A stretch of DNA of 64,000 nucleotides from Schistocephalus solidus (Eukaryota > Platyhelminthes > Cestoda > Diphyllobothriidea > Diphyllobothriidae). The notes beneath the pieces were generated by a model. The model was not told the origin of the DNA. It saw only the letters and a list, made by a program, of their open reading frames with translations, and searched no databases. Made by a program: the position numbers and the translations under genes. The stretch lies in NCBI GenBank assembly GCA_017591395.1, contig WEDG01001289.1, positions 1-64,000 on the forward strand, given 5' to 3'. Shown here piece by piece: positions 11,878 through 64,000 of the stretch (within the stretch, counting starts at the first letter, position 1; every line of letters begins with the position of its first letter).

Positions 11878-12105
11878 AAGGTCGTGGGTTCGAATCCCAG
11901 GTGTGCCACACTTGGGTTTGGGTATGACTGGCTGATGACGGCTAAAAAGCCAGAAATGGCCATTCCGGTCTCCCTTATCTTTGTCGGTTCCACTTTATCA
12001 ACATATGCTACATGTCGCTATGCGACCGCCTGCGAGGGCTCTAGTCTGAGCTCCAGGGCACAACGGAACATAGATATTCCTTAAGCAGATCGGTGAGCAA
12101 CACAC
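11878..12105 (+). mobile_element. tRNA-headed repeat (unit A2), opposed to A1
   Basis: Only the B-box end of the head remains (cgtgggttcgaatcccagg). The hammerhead-like block and the full tail (cacaacggaaca ... cggtgagcaacac) follow. It faces away from A1 and shares its tail sequence, so the two form an inverted pair about 30 bp apart. Confidence 0.75.
11926..11970 (+). ncRNA. Hammerhead-like ribozyme motif, all stems intact
   Basis: Stem I 11926-11931 with 11965-11970; CUGAUGA 11932-11938; stem II 11940-11943 with 11948-11951; GAA 11953-11955; stem III 11956-11959 with 11960-11963; predicted cleavage after U11964. C11939 and A11952 sit at the usual G-C core pair. Confidence 0.55.
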
Positions 12106-13829
12106 GAAGCAGTAACCTAGATAATTTCCGTACACCTTCACCCTCCACGGCCATTCCTCGCCGCTTTAGGACTAGAAATATACCCCTGACCTTTGAACGC
12201 CCTCAAAACTCTCCCTCATACTTTCTGCTTATTGGATGTTTAAACTTTTCATACTCTTCCATCACTTATATTATTGGAAAGGCCTGATGACGAATAATCG
12301 GAAGCGTACATTTTCTTAACTCGACTTCTTCAATATGCCTGATATCAGGAGCAAAAATGAGCTTTTGTAAATGTGTGCTTGCTGAAGAGGTGTGGCAATG
12401 CAAAGAAAGATTATTAATGGACGAATCACAATGCCACACGTGATCTGATAATCTTTGGAGTAAAAATTAACCAAGATACGTTTTTTTGAGAGCAACTGGA
12501 TAAGCAGAAAGTACTGGAGTCGAAGAGGGTATACTTGCTGCAGAAAACCTTTCACTTAACTACAGAGGTCTATGTGACAACTGGTCGAAGTAAATAACAG
12601 CAACTGAATGCTGTTCATTTAAGAGAAAAGTGATGACGTCAGGAAAAATTGAATGAAAGTTATTGCCCGATGTTTGTTCATAATATGTCATAATGAGTAG
12701 AATTTAGAGGTCAATTTACAATGCAAAAATAAATTAATTCGTTTGCGGAAACGAAATTATATCAATCAGGCTGTCATTGTGTAGTAACATTGGTGTTTCA
12801 AAAGTACTCACTCACGCAAGCACTGCAGATAACCACAAATCTTTCGAAATCCTCGAGCGAATGCAAAAAATTAACAGCTGGCTTTTTGCAGCATGACATA
12901 AGCCCCACAACGAGTAACTAGGAAAAATCTTCCTGGTCCGCTGAGCAAATTTTTAAAGAAACTTTACTATACTGGGATTGATGAAGGAATGCAGTGCCAA
13001 GAGTTATTTTGGAATAAAGAAAAATCTGCAAGGGCAAGAAAATACGACTACAGCGTATAATATCTTTCTGTTTCAAATTCATCGATACTGCGAGGTCAAT
13101 TTTAGCTAGAGAAAAGATATGTGCCCTTTATAACCTGATTTTGCATGCCACACGGTTTCCTTGATATTATTCACGGACCTATCTGCCTTAAATTCCGTCC
13201 TCTGCCATTTTTAGGTGTTTAGTTGACATTCGTCTGTTTTCAAATTTTCGGTAACTGGACCATGTTTGATTGCTTAGCTGCTATGAGAATGCTCCTGCTT
13301 ATTTCCCTTATCCACACCATCTACTCCCAGATTTCTACTGAAAACTAATGCCCAGCTTATAAGAAAAAAGCACAGAGATGTGCGAAAATCCCTTATTCCG
13401 GGTCAAATCCTACGTTGTAGATTCTACTTGAAGGGTCACCTAACTAAAAAACTGGAGCGTACCTGGAGATGGGTTAAATGAAAACTAAAATGACGCCAAA
13501 AACATGAAAAATCAGGTACATGCGATCTATAACAAGTTTTTTGCCTTTAATAGGGTATAAGGGTAACTACAACTTCAACCACACGGTGTACGCTGAACAG
13601 TAATGTTACTCTTTTCATACTTAACTAATTTTCTGCAGCGAAATGTGATGCGCACATCACCAGGAAGGTTCAGTTCAGTGTATTTGAGGAAAATAGGCTT
13701 ACGCCTTTGAAATCCCTATTTGTTACATAAAAGTAGCAATAATAAGAAGCAAATTAAAGAAGTAACAGTCAAGGGAATGCAGGCATATTTAAGTGGTACA
13801 CTCATATTGTCAAGGTTAAGTAGTCACAT
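12106..13829. other. Unassigned spacer
   Basis: Moderately AT-rich DNA with no supported gene. Short open stretches at 12093-12287 and 12316-12555 have no recognisable motif. Confidence 0.4.
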
Positions 13830-14240
13830 AGTCTTCGTGGTGCTATAACATATGTATGTCAAGCCGATGTTTGAATGTATACACAAACTGGGACATAACA
13901 ATCGCCTCAGGTAGGTTATTCCACGGTTCCACGACACAGTTGGTGAAAAAATACTTCCTTTCATCCAATCTTACTTGGGGCACACTTAGTTTGAATGGAT
14001 GACCTCGGAGATTTTTCGTAGTGGCAAGTTGGAAAAAGTCATCACATAGGAGGGCACAATCCATGCCACGCACGATACGGAAGGTTTGTATCAAGTCTCC
14101 GATAAACTGCCTATAACTCAGAGGATAGAGCTTTAGGTTATTTAGACGAATCTCATATGGCAGTTTAGCTTGAACTCTTACTAATTTTGTGGCTCACCGC
14201 TGCACCCTTTCGAGCATGTTGTAGTCCTGTTGGGTTTGAA
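13830..14240 (-). mobile_element. LINE 3' end relic (RT C-terminal domain)
   Basis: The minus strand reads LRGHPFKLSVPQVRLDERKYFF then VVEPWNNLPEAIV and FKHRLD, the classic C-terminal block of CR1/jockey-like RTs. Shifted frames toward 14220 carry the preceding thumb remnants. It belongs to a subfamily different from copies 1-3. Confidence 0.75.
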
Positions 14241-15108
14241 AAGAAACCCTGTGATTAGAAAAACAAAAAAGAACTGCACATGTTTACAAGTGCACGTTTA
14301 TGGCCGCAGCGTGTATACGTGACGCTTGGGTGCACGAAAAACTTTTAAATTTTCTATCGAACAAAGGCGTCTGCCGCTTAATTTGAAAATATCTTTGCCA
14401 GCCAATGGAGGGGTCGTTTTGGGGGTGGGCGGCTTCCCTTGTTTTATTTTTATAATTTCTTCAGTTATAATCCATATTTTAATTGCAGTGAACAATTAGT
14501 TTTGGCTTCCGTTTTTTTTCGGTTTTTCGTACAATTATCACGTTAGCGCTACTCATTTATTGGACATTAAAAACAATTTTATCTACATTTGTGACTCGGT
14601 CTTGCGGGACCTGATTTTGGTGTTCCATCAGTTACTGGCTTAAGCAAGCCACAAGCATGCCTTCAACGGGCATCTGGTGAATCAAGCAAAAATTCCTTGT
14701 TAATTGATAGTGAATACTGAGTTACAACTGCAGTTGCTGTAATGACCGTACAGTATACCGTTATTCAACGGAAGGCCTGTCAGTTCAATCTCCACAAGAA
14801 ACAACTTAGTATTTCGTTGCCGGTGCGCCGAACACCTGTTTACTTCATTTAACGAAAAATGTATATTTCAAGATGCAACAGACAGCAAAATTTCGGGAAA
14901 TTTTCCGGTACTGTGTGCCTTTAATGTGCCTTCTGTAAGGGCGTGCTCACGCCGGAGACCTCGCTCGGGGAGCCTGAGAAATATTTATTTTTGTCGTTGC
15001 CGAAAATTTTCATGCGGCACAGTCGTCTCACTGGCGGAAATAAGGACATAGGCCGACGAGTATGCTGAAAATGCCTGGCCTTACGAACTGTGCGAATCAC
15101 TGGGGGGG
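14241..15108. other. Unassigned spacer
   Basis: No supported gene or repeat before the 558-bp tandem array. Confidence 0.4.
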
Positions 15109-16786
15109 AGCGGAAAGCAATGCGGTGTATAACATACCTTGAGCATTTTATGTTCCCACAACCTTTCTTGGAATCAGGCTTTTCGGCTTTTGGTGTAAAT
15201 TTATAACAGAGAACAAATTAGCATAAACCGATGTTTACTGCACAGTTCTGATAATTTATGGGATCGATGCGACAGCTTCGTGTTTCGCACACAAAATTGA
15301 TTCTAAATAACCATAGACTTTTCGCTCTTGGAGTTTAACTTTAGCTTCTACAATTGCAAAAGTCACTGATGTCATGGAAAGAGCAATGGACTATCGTTAC
15401 TACCGACACGGAATGCGGAATCTTTTGTTTTGAGTTAAAACCGTTGTCTGAGATACGCAATCAGGTGCACAGCGACTAACGACCAATCGTCAAGACGTCC
15501 AACCAAATATGGAAAATAAACGGGAATTTCCTGCCTGAGTCTTTGCCATTGCCATTGCGGCAAGTCTGATCCGGGGCTTGCCTTCGGATCTTTTTGTGAT
15601 AATCACCGGTTTACCATTGTCTTACCGAGTTTGACTTTATATTTCATTAATTTCACTGGCAACCTCTGCGGAAAGCAATGCGGTGTATAACATACCTTGA
15701 GCATTTTATGTTCCCTCAACCTTTCTTGGAATCAGGCTTTTCGGCTTTTGGTGTAAATTTATAACAGAGAACAAATTAGCATAAACCGATGTTTACTGCA
15801 CAGTGCTGATCATTTATGGGACGGATGCGACAGCTTCGTGTTTCGCACACAAAAGTGATTCTAAATAACCATAGACTTTTCACTCTTGGAGTTTAACTTT
15901 AGCTTCTACAAATTGCAAAAGTCACTGATGTCACGGAAAGGGCAATGGACTATCGTTACTACCGACACGGAATGCGGAATCTTTTGTTTTGAGTTAAAAC
16001 CGTTGTCTGAGATACGCAATCAGGTGCACAGCGACTAACGACCAATCGTCAAGACGTCTAACCGAATATGGAAAATAAACGGGAATTTCCTGCCTGAGTC
16101 TTTGCCATTGCCATTGCGGCAAGTCTGATCCGGGGCTTGCCTTCGGATCTTTTTGTGATAATCACCGGTTTACCATTGTCTTACCGAGTTTGACTTTATA
16201 TTTCATTAATTTCACTGGCAACCTCTGCGGAAAGCAATGTGGTGTATAACATACCTTGAGCATTTTATGTTCCCACAACCTTTCTTGGAATCAGGCTTTT
16301 CGGCTTTTGGTGTAAATTTATAACAGAGAACAAATTAGCATAAACCGATGTTTACTGCACAGTGCTGATCATTTATGGGACGGATGCGACAGCTTCGTGT
16401 TTCGCACACAAAAGTGATTCTAAATAACCATAGACTTTTCACTCTTGGAGTTTAACTTTAGCTTCTACAAATTGCAAAAGTCACTGATGTCACGGAAAGG
16501 GCAATGGACTATCGTTACTACCGACACGAAATGCGGAATCTTTTGTTTTGAGTTAAAACCGTTGTCTGAGATACGCAATCAGGTGCACAGCGACTAACAA
16601 CCAATCGTCAAGACGTCTAACCGAATATGGAAAATAAACGGGAATTTCCTGCCTGAGTCTTTGCCATTGCCATTGCGGCAAGTCTGATCCGGGGCTTGCC
16701 TTCGGATCTTTTTGTGATAATCACCGGTTTACCATTGTCTTACAGAGTTTGACTTTATATTTCATTAATTTCCCTGGCAACCTCTG
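15109..16786. repeat. Three tandem copies of a 558-bp unit
   Basis: Copies begin at 15111, 15669 and 16228, each with cggaaagcaatg, and run head to tail at very high identity. Copies 2 and 3 share single-base differences from copy 1 (for example gggacggatgcg against gggatcgatgcg), so copy 1 split off first. No long reading frame is conserved. The third copy ends about 700 bp before the first coding exon of the kinase gene. Confidence 0.95.
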
Positions 16787-17467
16787 TGAATTGGTTGTCA
16801 GGAGCCAATCAGTCAGAGGAACGAAGCAAATTTGTGCAGCGTATTGCATGTGCATGTGTGGATATTGGCCATATAGCTCGATGTTCTAGGGGATATGGAC
16901 CAGCGCTTAGTCGCTGTGACTCTTGTTCTTCGTAACTAGACCTACAATGGAAATTAACAGTCAGCTTGAACGGAACTCCATCAATTAATCGCCATATAAT
17001 ACCGTGCTACTGACTGTCATCCTCTATGTCAGTCTGAATGCACATTACCAATGCCCACATGTTCAGCTCCGCGGTCGTCCCATATTCCGGACAAGCGGAT
17101 CTGGCCATACCAAACAATATCTTCTCGCAGGCCCTCTTACTCGGCTTACTATCCAACCTGGATAACGTTTAAACTCGGTTCTTCTACCCTACTCTTCTAC
17201 GGTGCTTACTTCTCTTATCCATTTTCTCCGGTGACGGTCATTTTCAAATGTTAAGTCTGCTCACATGCAGTGAGCAGAAGTGAACATCTATACAATATCG
17301 GGTGGAAATTTCCTTTAGCTTAGTGACTGTTAAGTTCTGAAAATAGCTCAAACTGTGCTGACAGTATCTTCTGCATCCTTTATCGTCTAATGAAACATCT
17401 GATTTTGTTGCCATAATTTGAGTGTAGTGACGTTTTAATGGCATTTGTTTTCTTCAATTTCGACGTC
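16787..17467 (+). other. Region just upstream of the first coding exon
   Basis: Contains no recognisable repeat. It may hold a promoter or an untranslated exon, but I can identify neither a core promoter element nor an exon with confidence. Confidence 0.35.
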
Positions 17468-17484
17468 AATTTTTTTATCTTTAG
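17468..17484 (+). promoter_or_regulatory. 3' splice acceptor before the first coding exon
   Basis: A T-rich tract ending in ctttag lies 31 bp upstream of the first ATG. It either joins an untranslated upstream exon or is a spliced-leader trans-splicing acceptor, a mechanism known in flatworms. I see no convincing upstream exon and cannot decide between the two. Confidence 0.55.
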
Positions 17485-60153
<42,669 letters not shown>

Positions 60154-61300
60154 GTACGTGCCCTCTGATATTTACAATTATTGTTATGTCGAGCTATGTC
60201 CTAGGAGTTGAGTAGTTTTAAGCCCTTATAAGTGCGTAGAGTCACTGTGCTTGCATAAAATGCGTAGCTTCTATGTTTTTTTTATTACGAAGTTATTCTA
60301 GACTTTTGGATGTTCACATTCAGCTAAACAGTCAAAACTGTGACTCCGCTGCATGAATGACATTCTCACTACCATGACGAACACTGAAGTTTTATACCCG
60401 CATTAGCCTCTGAACGGTGCCTTTGCAGTTCGCCTACGAAGAGGCCGCAGCCTCTGCTGTCTCCCGCTTCAAGACTGCAGAATACAGAGCCTGGCCAAGG
60501 AAAATTTTGCAACAAGTTTTGACAGAAAAGGGTGCGGGTAATGAGATCATTCTGGCGCTTACTTTGTACGATTATGCTTGGTCTACTGGAAACCCAGGCA
60601 GCCTTGTGGATATCTGTCTCGAACTTCCGAGGTAGACCAAAGGTTGAGTCCTAATAGGAGAATGATATCACAGAACTTCTACTTTCTGCCCTGTATGCAA
60701 GAAGCCCCTCACCATCCCTAGCTGTTCAAAACTGGAGGCGTTTGTTGGTGTATATTGGCGGCGAGCATTATGACAACCTCAAAGTAATGTTATTACTTGC
60801 TCCACCCACAAGTAAAGATCATTCACATGCGCTGTCATACTGTAGTCTAACCGCCAAGTCGAACTTTTTACAGGCAACTGTTCGCTCGACTGAGGCACCG
60901 CGCTTTAAAAATTTTGAAACCAAGCCGAGCATGTATCGGTGCATGTGTACCTTGCAGGTGTATTGAAAGCACTTTTGCTGGAGGACACTACCGTGATCGT
61001 CTATCATTTCGCTCGGTCCTTTCCGCCGTATCCTGACAGAGTACGACAGCCGTGTTCTGCTCGAGGGGCAGCCAGCATTCATCTTTATATGCAAGCAGCG
61101 TAGTCCTGCCCAAGCGTACGCATTGATTAAGCAGACCGACAATGTGTGTCTGTACTAGTGTATGCGTGTGCCAGAACGATACCTTAATGCCAACACTCCC
61201 GTTAACCTGATGAGCTCCTGGGTTATCGAAACGCGCCACAAGGCATGACTTGTAGGGCTGACACAATACGGACTACCTCGGTCTTCATCTGGACCAGGGG
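60154..61300 (+). other. Start of intron 8; contains a candidate exon
   Basis: A strong acceptor (tgcctttgcag) ends at 60428 and the frame, in the correct phase 0, stays open to 60635, with a possible donor gtagac at 60632. The product (FAYEEAAASAVSRFKTAEYR ...) does not look like the coiled coil expected next in this family, so I do not call it an exon. Confidence 0.3.
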
Positions 61301-61301
61301 A

Positions 61302-62150
61302 TTAAACTACGATAATTCTGTGATGGGGTCTTAAAAGGTTTTGATATTGTAGCTTGCCGAAGTCCAGTTCGTGCGCGTGTGACGAACAGCATGTGTCATC
61401 CACTTCACTCAATCTCGTTTTCCATTGGTTATACTTTGACTCACCACTTTTTTTAAAATAACGATTCAGTAACTGTTTTCGGCGATGTGGCAGGCAAGTG
61501 GCGATGGTGAATAGTTGAGCATAGTCAGCAAGATTCAACTTTCTTTTACCATTGTCGCAACGAGAACCAAACCCAAAACAGTCAGTATGGAAGGTGGGTG
61601 TTTTAGGGAGCGACTGGCTCGATACAGCCGTTTCGGTAACGACATATCACGGCGAGGATGTCATCCATATCGCACTGGTCGTCAGCTGATGTCGCGTGCA
61701 TTGGACTTACAAGGATGTTAGTAAAGTGTCCCTTCAGTTGTACGTGAGCCGACCTCTCATTATCCTGTTGCCACGCAAGCAGCCCTATTTTTTGGCAGTT
61801 GTGAGAGAACGTTCACCACGCCGCGTCTAACAGGAGGGTCGCGTGAGTCACTTTTTTGGAGGTGGAGGTGGTATTGGACCCCCGGTATCTTGCTTTCCTG
61901 CGATTCCGACTCTAGAATTCGGACTTCTGACAGACAGCAAATATCCGATACAAGTGACAATGCAAATATCCACATCGTACTAGTGGAGGCTGTGCAGCAG
62001 TAGACTTTGGGTACCGGGGTCCAGGACCGTTCGCAAATTCCAGCATCCGGAACCAAAGGTGCTCCTCGATTGCAAGGTGGTAGTAGCACGCCAACTGATT
62101 AAATGCTAGTCCACTATCGCCATTGCATGGTGTCATTGTAGTTTTGGGTT
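61302..62150 (-). mobile_element. RTE-like LINE endonuclease fragment
   Basis: The minus strand has the same blocks as 20786-21420: LVLDAEVCERSW-type (here FRMLEFANGPGP), KIPGVQYHLHL, LKGHFTNILV and a GERKLNLADYAQLFTIAT-type segment near 61540. Heavily shifted. Confidence 0.65.
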
Positions 62151-64000
62151 TTTTTTTAAGACGGGCAGCCTGCTAGGCTCCAGCCCCCCGCGTCCTACTA
62201 GCACTGTCAGATCCGCGAGCCAGCTGATTTCACAGCTAACATCTGCTGAAGGCCATTCCCCTCTCCCCCACGCGAGGGGGCGCGCTAGTCAGCTGGAGTA
62301 ACGCATAAGCCGCTATTTCCCCCATCTGCAGTCAGCTTGACTCACGTAGGAGTGGACTTCTGCCTCGTCTAACCCAGCTGTATCTCTATTTCTTTTTCTT
62401 CTCTGTCACACTCCAACTCTCTTTACTCCTTACCGTCCTAACGTTATTGCTTACTGCACATAAGGCCCTTTTTTAGCTAACTGCAAACATACATTTGTGT
62501 AGACCTAATTATGACTACGTTGCTGTCTCGCAGGCTGGACTGCGGTACGGGCCCGAGAGCTCCAACGAAGAGACATGTCCTGTCGTGTTTATTTTTGTGG
62601 AGCTCCCGGGCCAAATGGTCTTGGTAATTGCACACCTGAGCCCGGGAAACCGGTTCGGTTTAATGTTGTTCTACTTACACAGTTACATAAAACGTTACTT
62701 TGCTCGGAACCCCACTAGCCAAACTTTGCCAGCGGACTCGGTTTGATAATAGAATGGCTGAAGTGCACCACAAGCGATGACCGCCCACGAGATGGTCGCC
62801 AGCGCGAATACTCTCCCCCCGCCTCCCATCGGTTCCCGTCACGTGAAGGATAGCTGCACCAGAAGCGTCGCCGCGTGACTCATCACTATGTCCGCGTGCG
62901 GCGGACCAGACGGGCGTGCCATCGCGCATGTACCGGTGACGATTTGTAGCAGAGAAAGCGAAAAGCGGCCAACAGTGGTGAAAGTCGTTTATCGCAAGAG
63001 CTAAGATGACCGAGTAGAAAAGAGCCAACATTAAAAATCAACGTATCTGCAGGGGACGCGTAACACCAGGCTCGGAACTTTGGAAACCACTGTATACACG
63101 TCTACTTGGCGTTGAAGTGCTCCTGTCGTCACGGCTGATGGACGAAGTTCAAATCCCTAGTTCGGCTTACGCTTTCTGGATACGTTGCCACTCGCTCGTT
63201 TGATTTCACTTTTCACAAATTCAAATCAAAGTCCTCACGAATGAAAGTCCAGATTCAAGTTGCCGGTTGTTTGGCCGAAGTTATTGAGCATGATTGTAAG
63301 TTGGGTTAGGTGTCCGTAATGATATCAACCACGGAACACATTCCCTCGTTATTGCTACATGCACCGTAGCACGATGGTTTGTTGTGCAAACTTATCAGCC
63401 CCCAGTAGCATGTGCACTCCGATAAAAGTAGTTACTCGAGTATTTCATTGTTTCACATAAATATGCTTCCCGAGACATTAACACGACGTTTTGGATTGCC
63501 TACGCTCCTTTTTTTGGAGCCTTAATCTTCATATAATCCTGATATTGTCAAAACACGTAATATTTCCCCACTAGACGTTCGCCCCTTAGCGGCGTTTTCA
63601 TTGCGCCCGACTGTTTCGAAACTACGTGAGACACATTTTCTCGGAAATTAGCTCATATCTATTTACTAATTCATGTGATGTGTTCGTTTTTAGTCACGCG
63701 TGGTTTCCTTTTTACTTCCTACATTTTCTCGCCAAATTTAGATTTTTGAAAATAAAGGCTTTATGTTTTGCTTTGTTCTTTCTCTTCAGCTTTTCGTGGT
63801 TGTGGTCGCGACTTGCTTTCATTACTTTATTCAAGCAAAGGGACTAACATAGAAGACGTTTAATTTTTGTCAACTACGCAGACATCACTTTTGTAGGTAG
63901 GAATTATGCTAACCGAGAGCTTGGCATGTTTTGATCTACGGGATCTAAGTGTCCAGAAACACAAGTCTGACCGGTAATAAATTGGAGCAGGAACCCCCGT
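62151..64000. other. Unassigned intron 8 sequence to window edge
   Basis: No exon or element recognised. 62495-63031 has overlapping open stretches on both strands without motifs. Confidence 0.4.

Noticed and set aside
15109..16786. CRISPR-like array
   Set aside because: The units are 558 bp long with no short repeat/spacer structure, in a eukaryotic context.
62675..63031. Minus-strand 118-codon frame as a transposon protein
   Set aside because: I could not match it to any polymerase, integrase or transposase block; left unassigned.

Overview
The window reads as flatworm DNA, most likely from a tapeworm. One intron-rich gene is scattered over more than 42 kb, and the space between its exons is filled with decayed retroelements, microsatellites and tRNA-headed short repeats. 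The narrower guess of a diphyllobothriidean cestode (Spirometra, Schistocephalus or Dibothriocephalus type) rests on my recollection that a LINE with terminal C2H2 fingers and a GC-rich repeat seen here are abundant in those genomes. It is an inference, not something proved by the sequence.

The only host gene I can support is the 5' part of a misshapen/MAP4K4/TNIK/MINK-type germinal-centre kinase on the plus strand. Eight exons (17485-17740, 30915-30989, 36350-36398, 41964-42025, 47173-47263, 50081-50153, 54979-55352, 59573-60153) join in compatible phases. They give 510 residues: a complete kinase domain with all catalytic residues, then an acidic, Ala/His/Pro-rich linker. The rest of the protein, expected to include a C-terminal CNH domain, lies beyond the right edge.

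1-17 kb, upstream of the gene: three CR1-like LINE copies (1-3212 plus; 3800-5200 minus; 7080-10130 minus), a Penelope-like relic (10.6-10.9 kb), a perfect palindrome beside a (TA)n tract, an opposed pair of tRNA-headed repeats (11.55-12.1 kb), a LINE tail (13.8-14.2 kb) and three tandem copies of a 558-bp unit (15.1-16.8 kb). 17.5-31 kb, first intron: a long degenerate RTE/BovB-like LINE (18.5-21.6 kb, minus), a Ty3/gypsy integrase relic (23.7-24.9 kb, minus), AT-rich DNA, a GC-rich repeat family and a cluster of tRNA-headed repeats (29.0-30.6 kb). 31-60 kb: small kinase exons separated by introns holding SINEs in inverted arrangement, two more Penelope-like relics with GIY-YIG remnants, LINE tails carrying C2H2-like fingers, and (AGT)n, (TA)n and (CT)n tracts. 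60-64 kb: the start of a further intron with another RTE-like endonuclease relic.

The most interesting signal is in the tRNA-headed repeat family. Directly after the tRNA-like pol III head, every copy carries a 45-nt block that fits a type I hammerhead ribozyme fold: CUGAUGA and GAA core boxes in the right order and spacing, a 6-bp stem I, a 4-bp stem II and a self-complementary stem III. One locus is a tandem dimer with a 305-bp period, which resembles metazoan retrozymes. The main caveat is that all copies show C·A instead of the usual G-C at core pair 10.1/11.1. Coordinates of degenerate elements are approximate; splice junctions are exact to the base as read.
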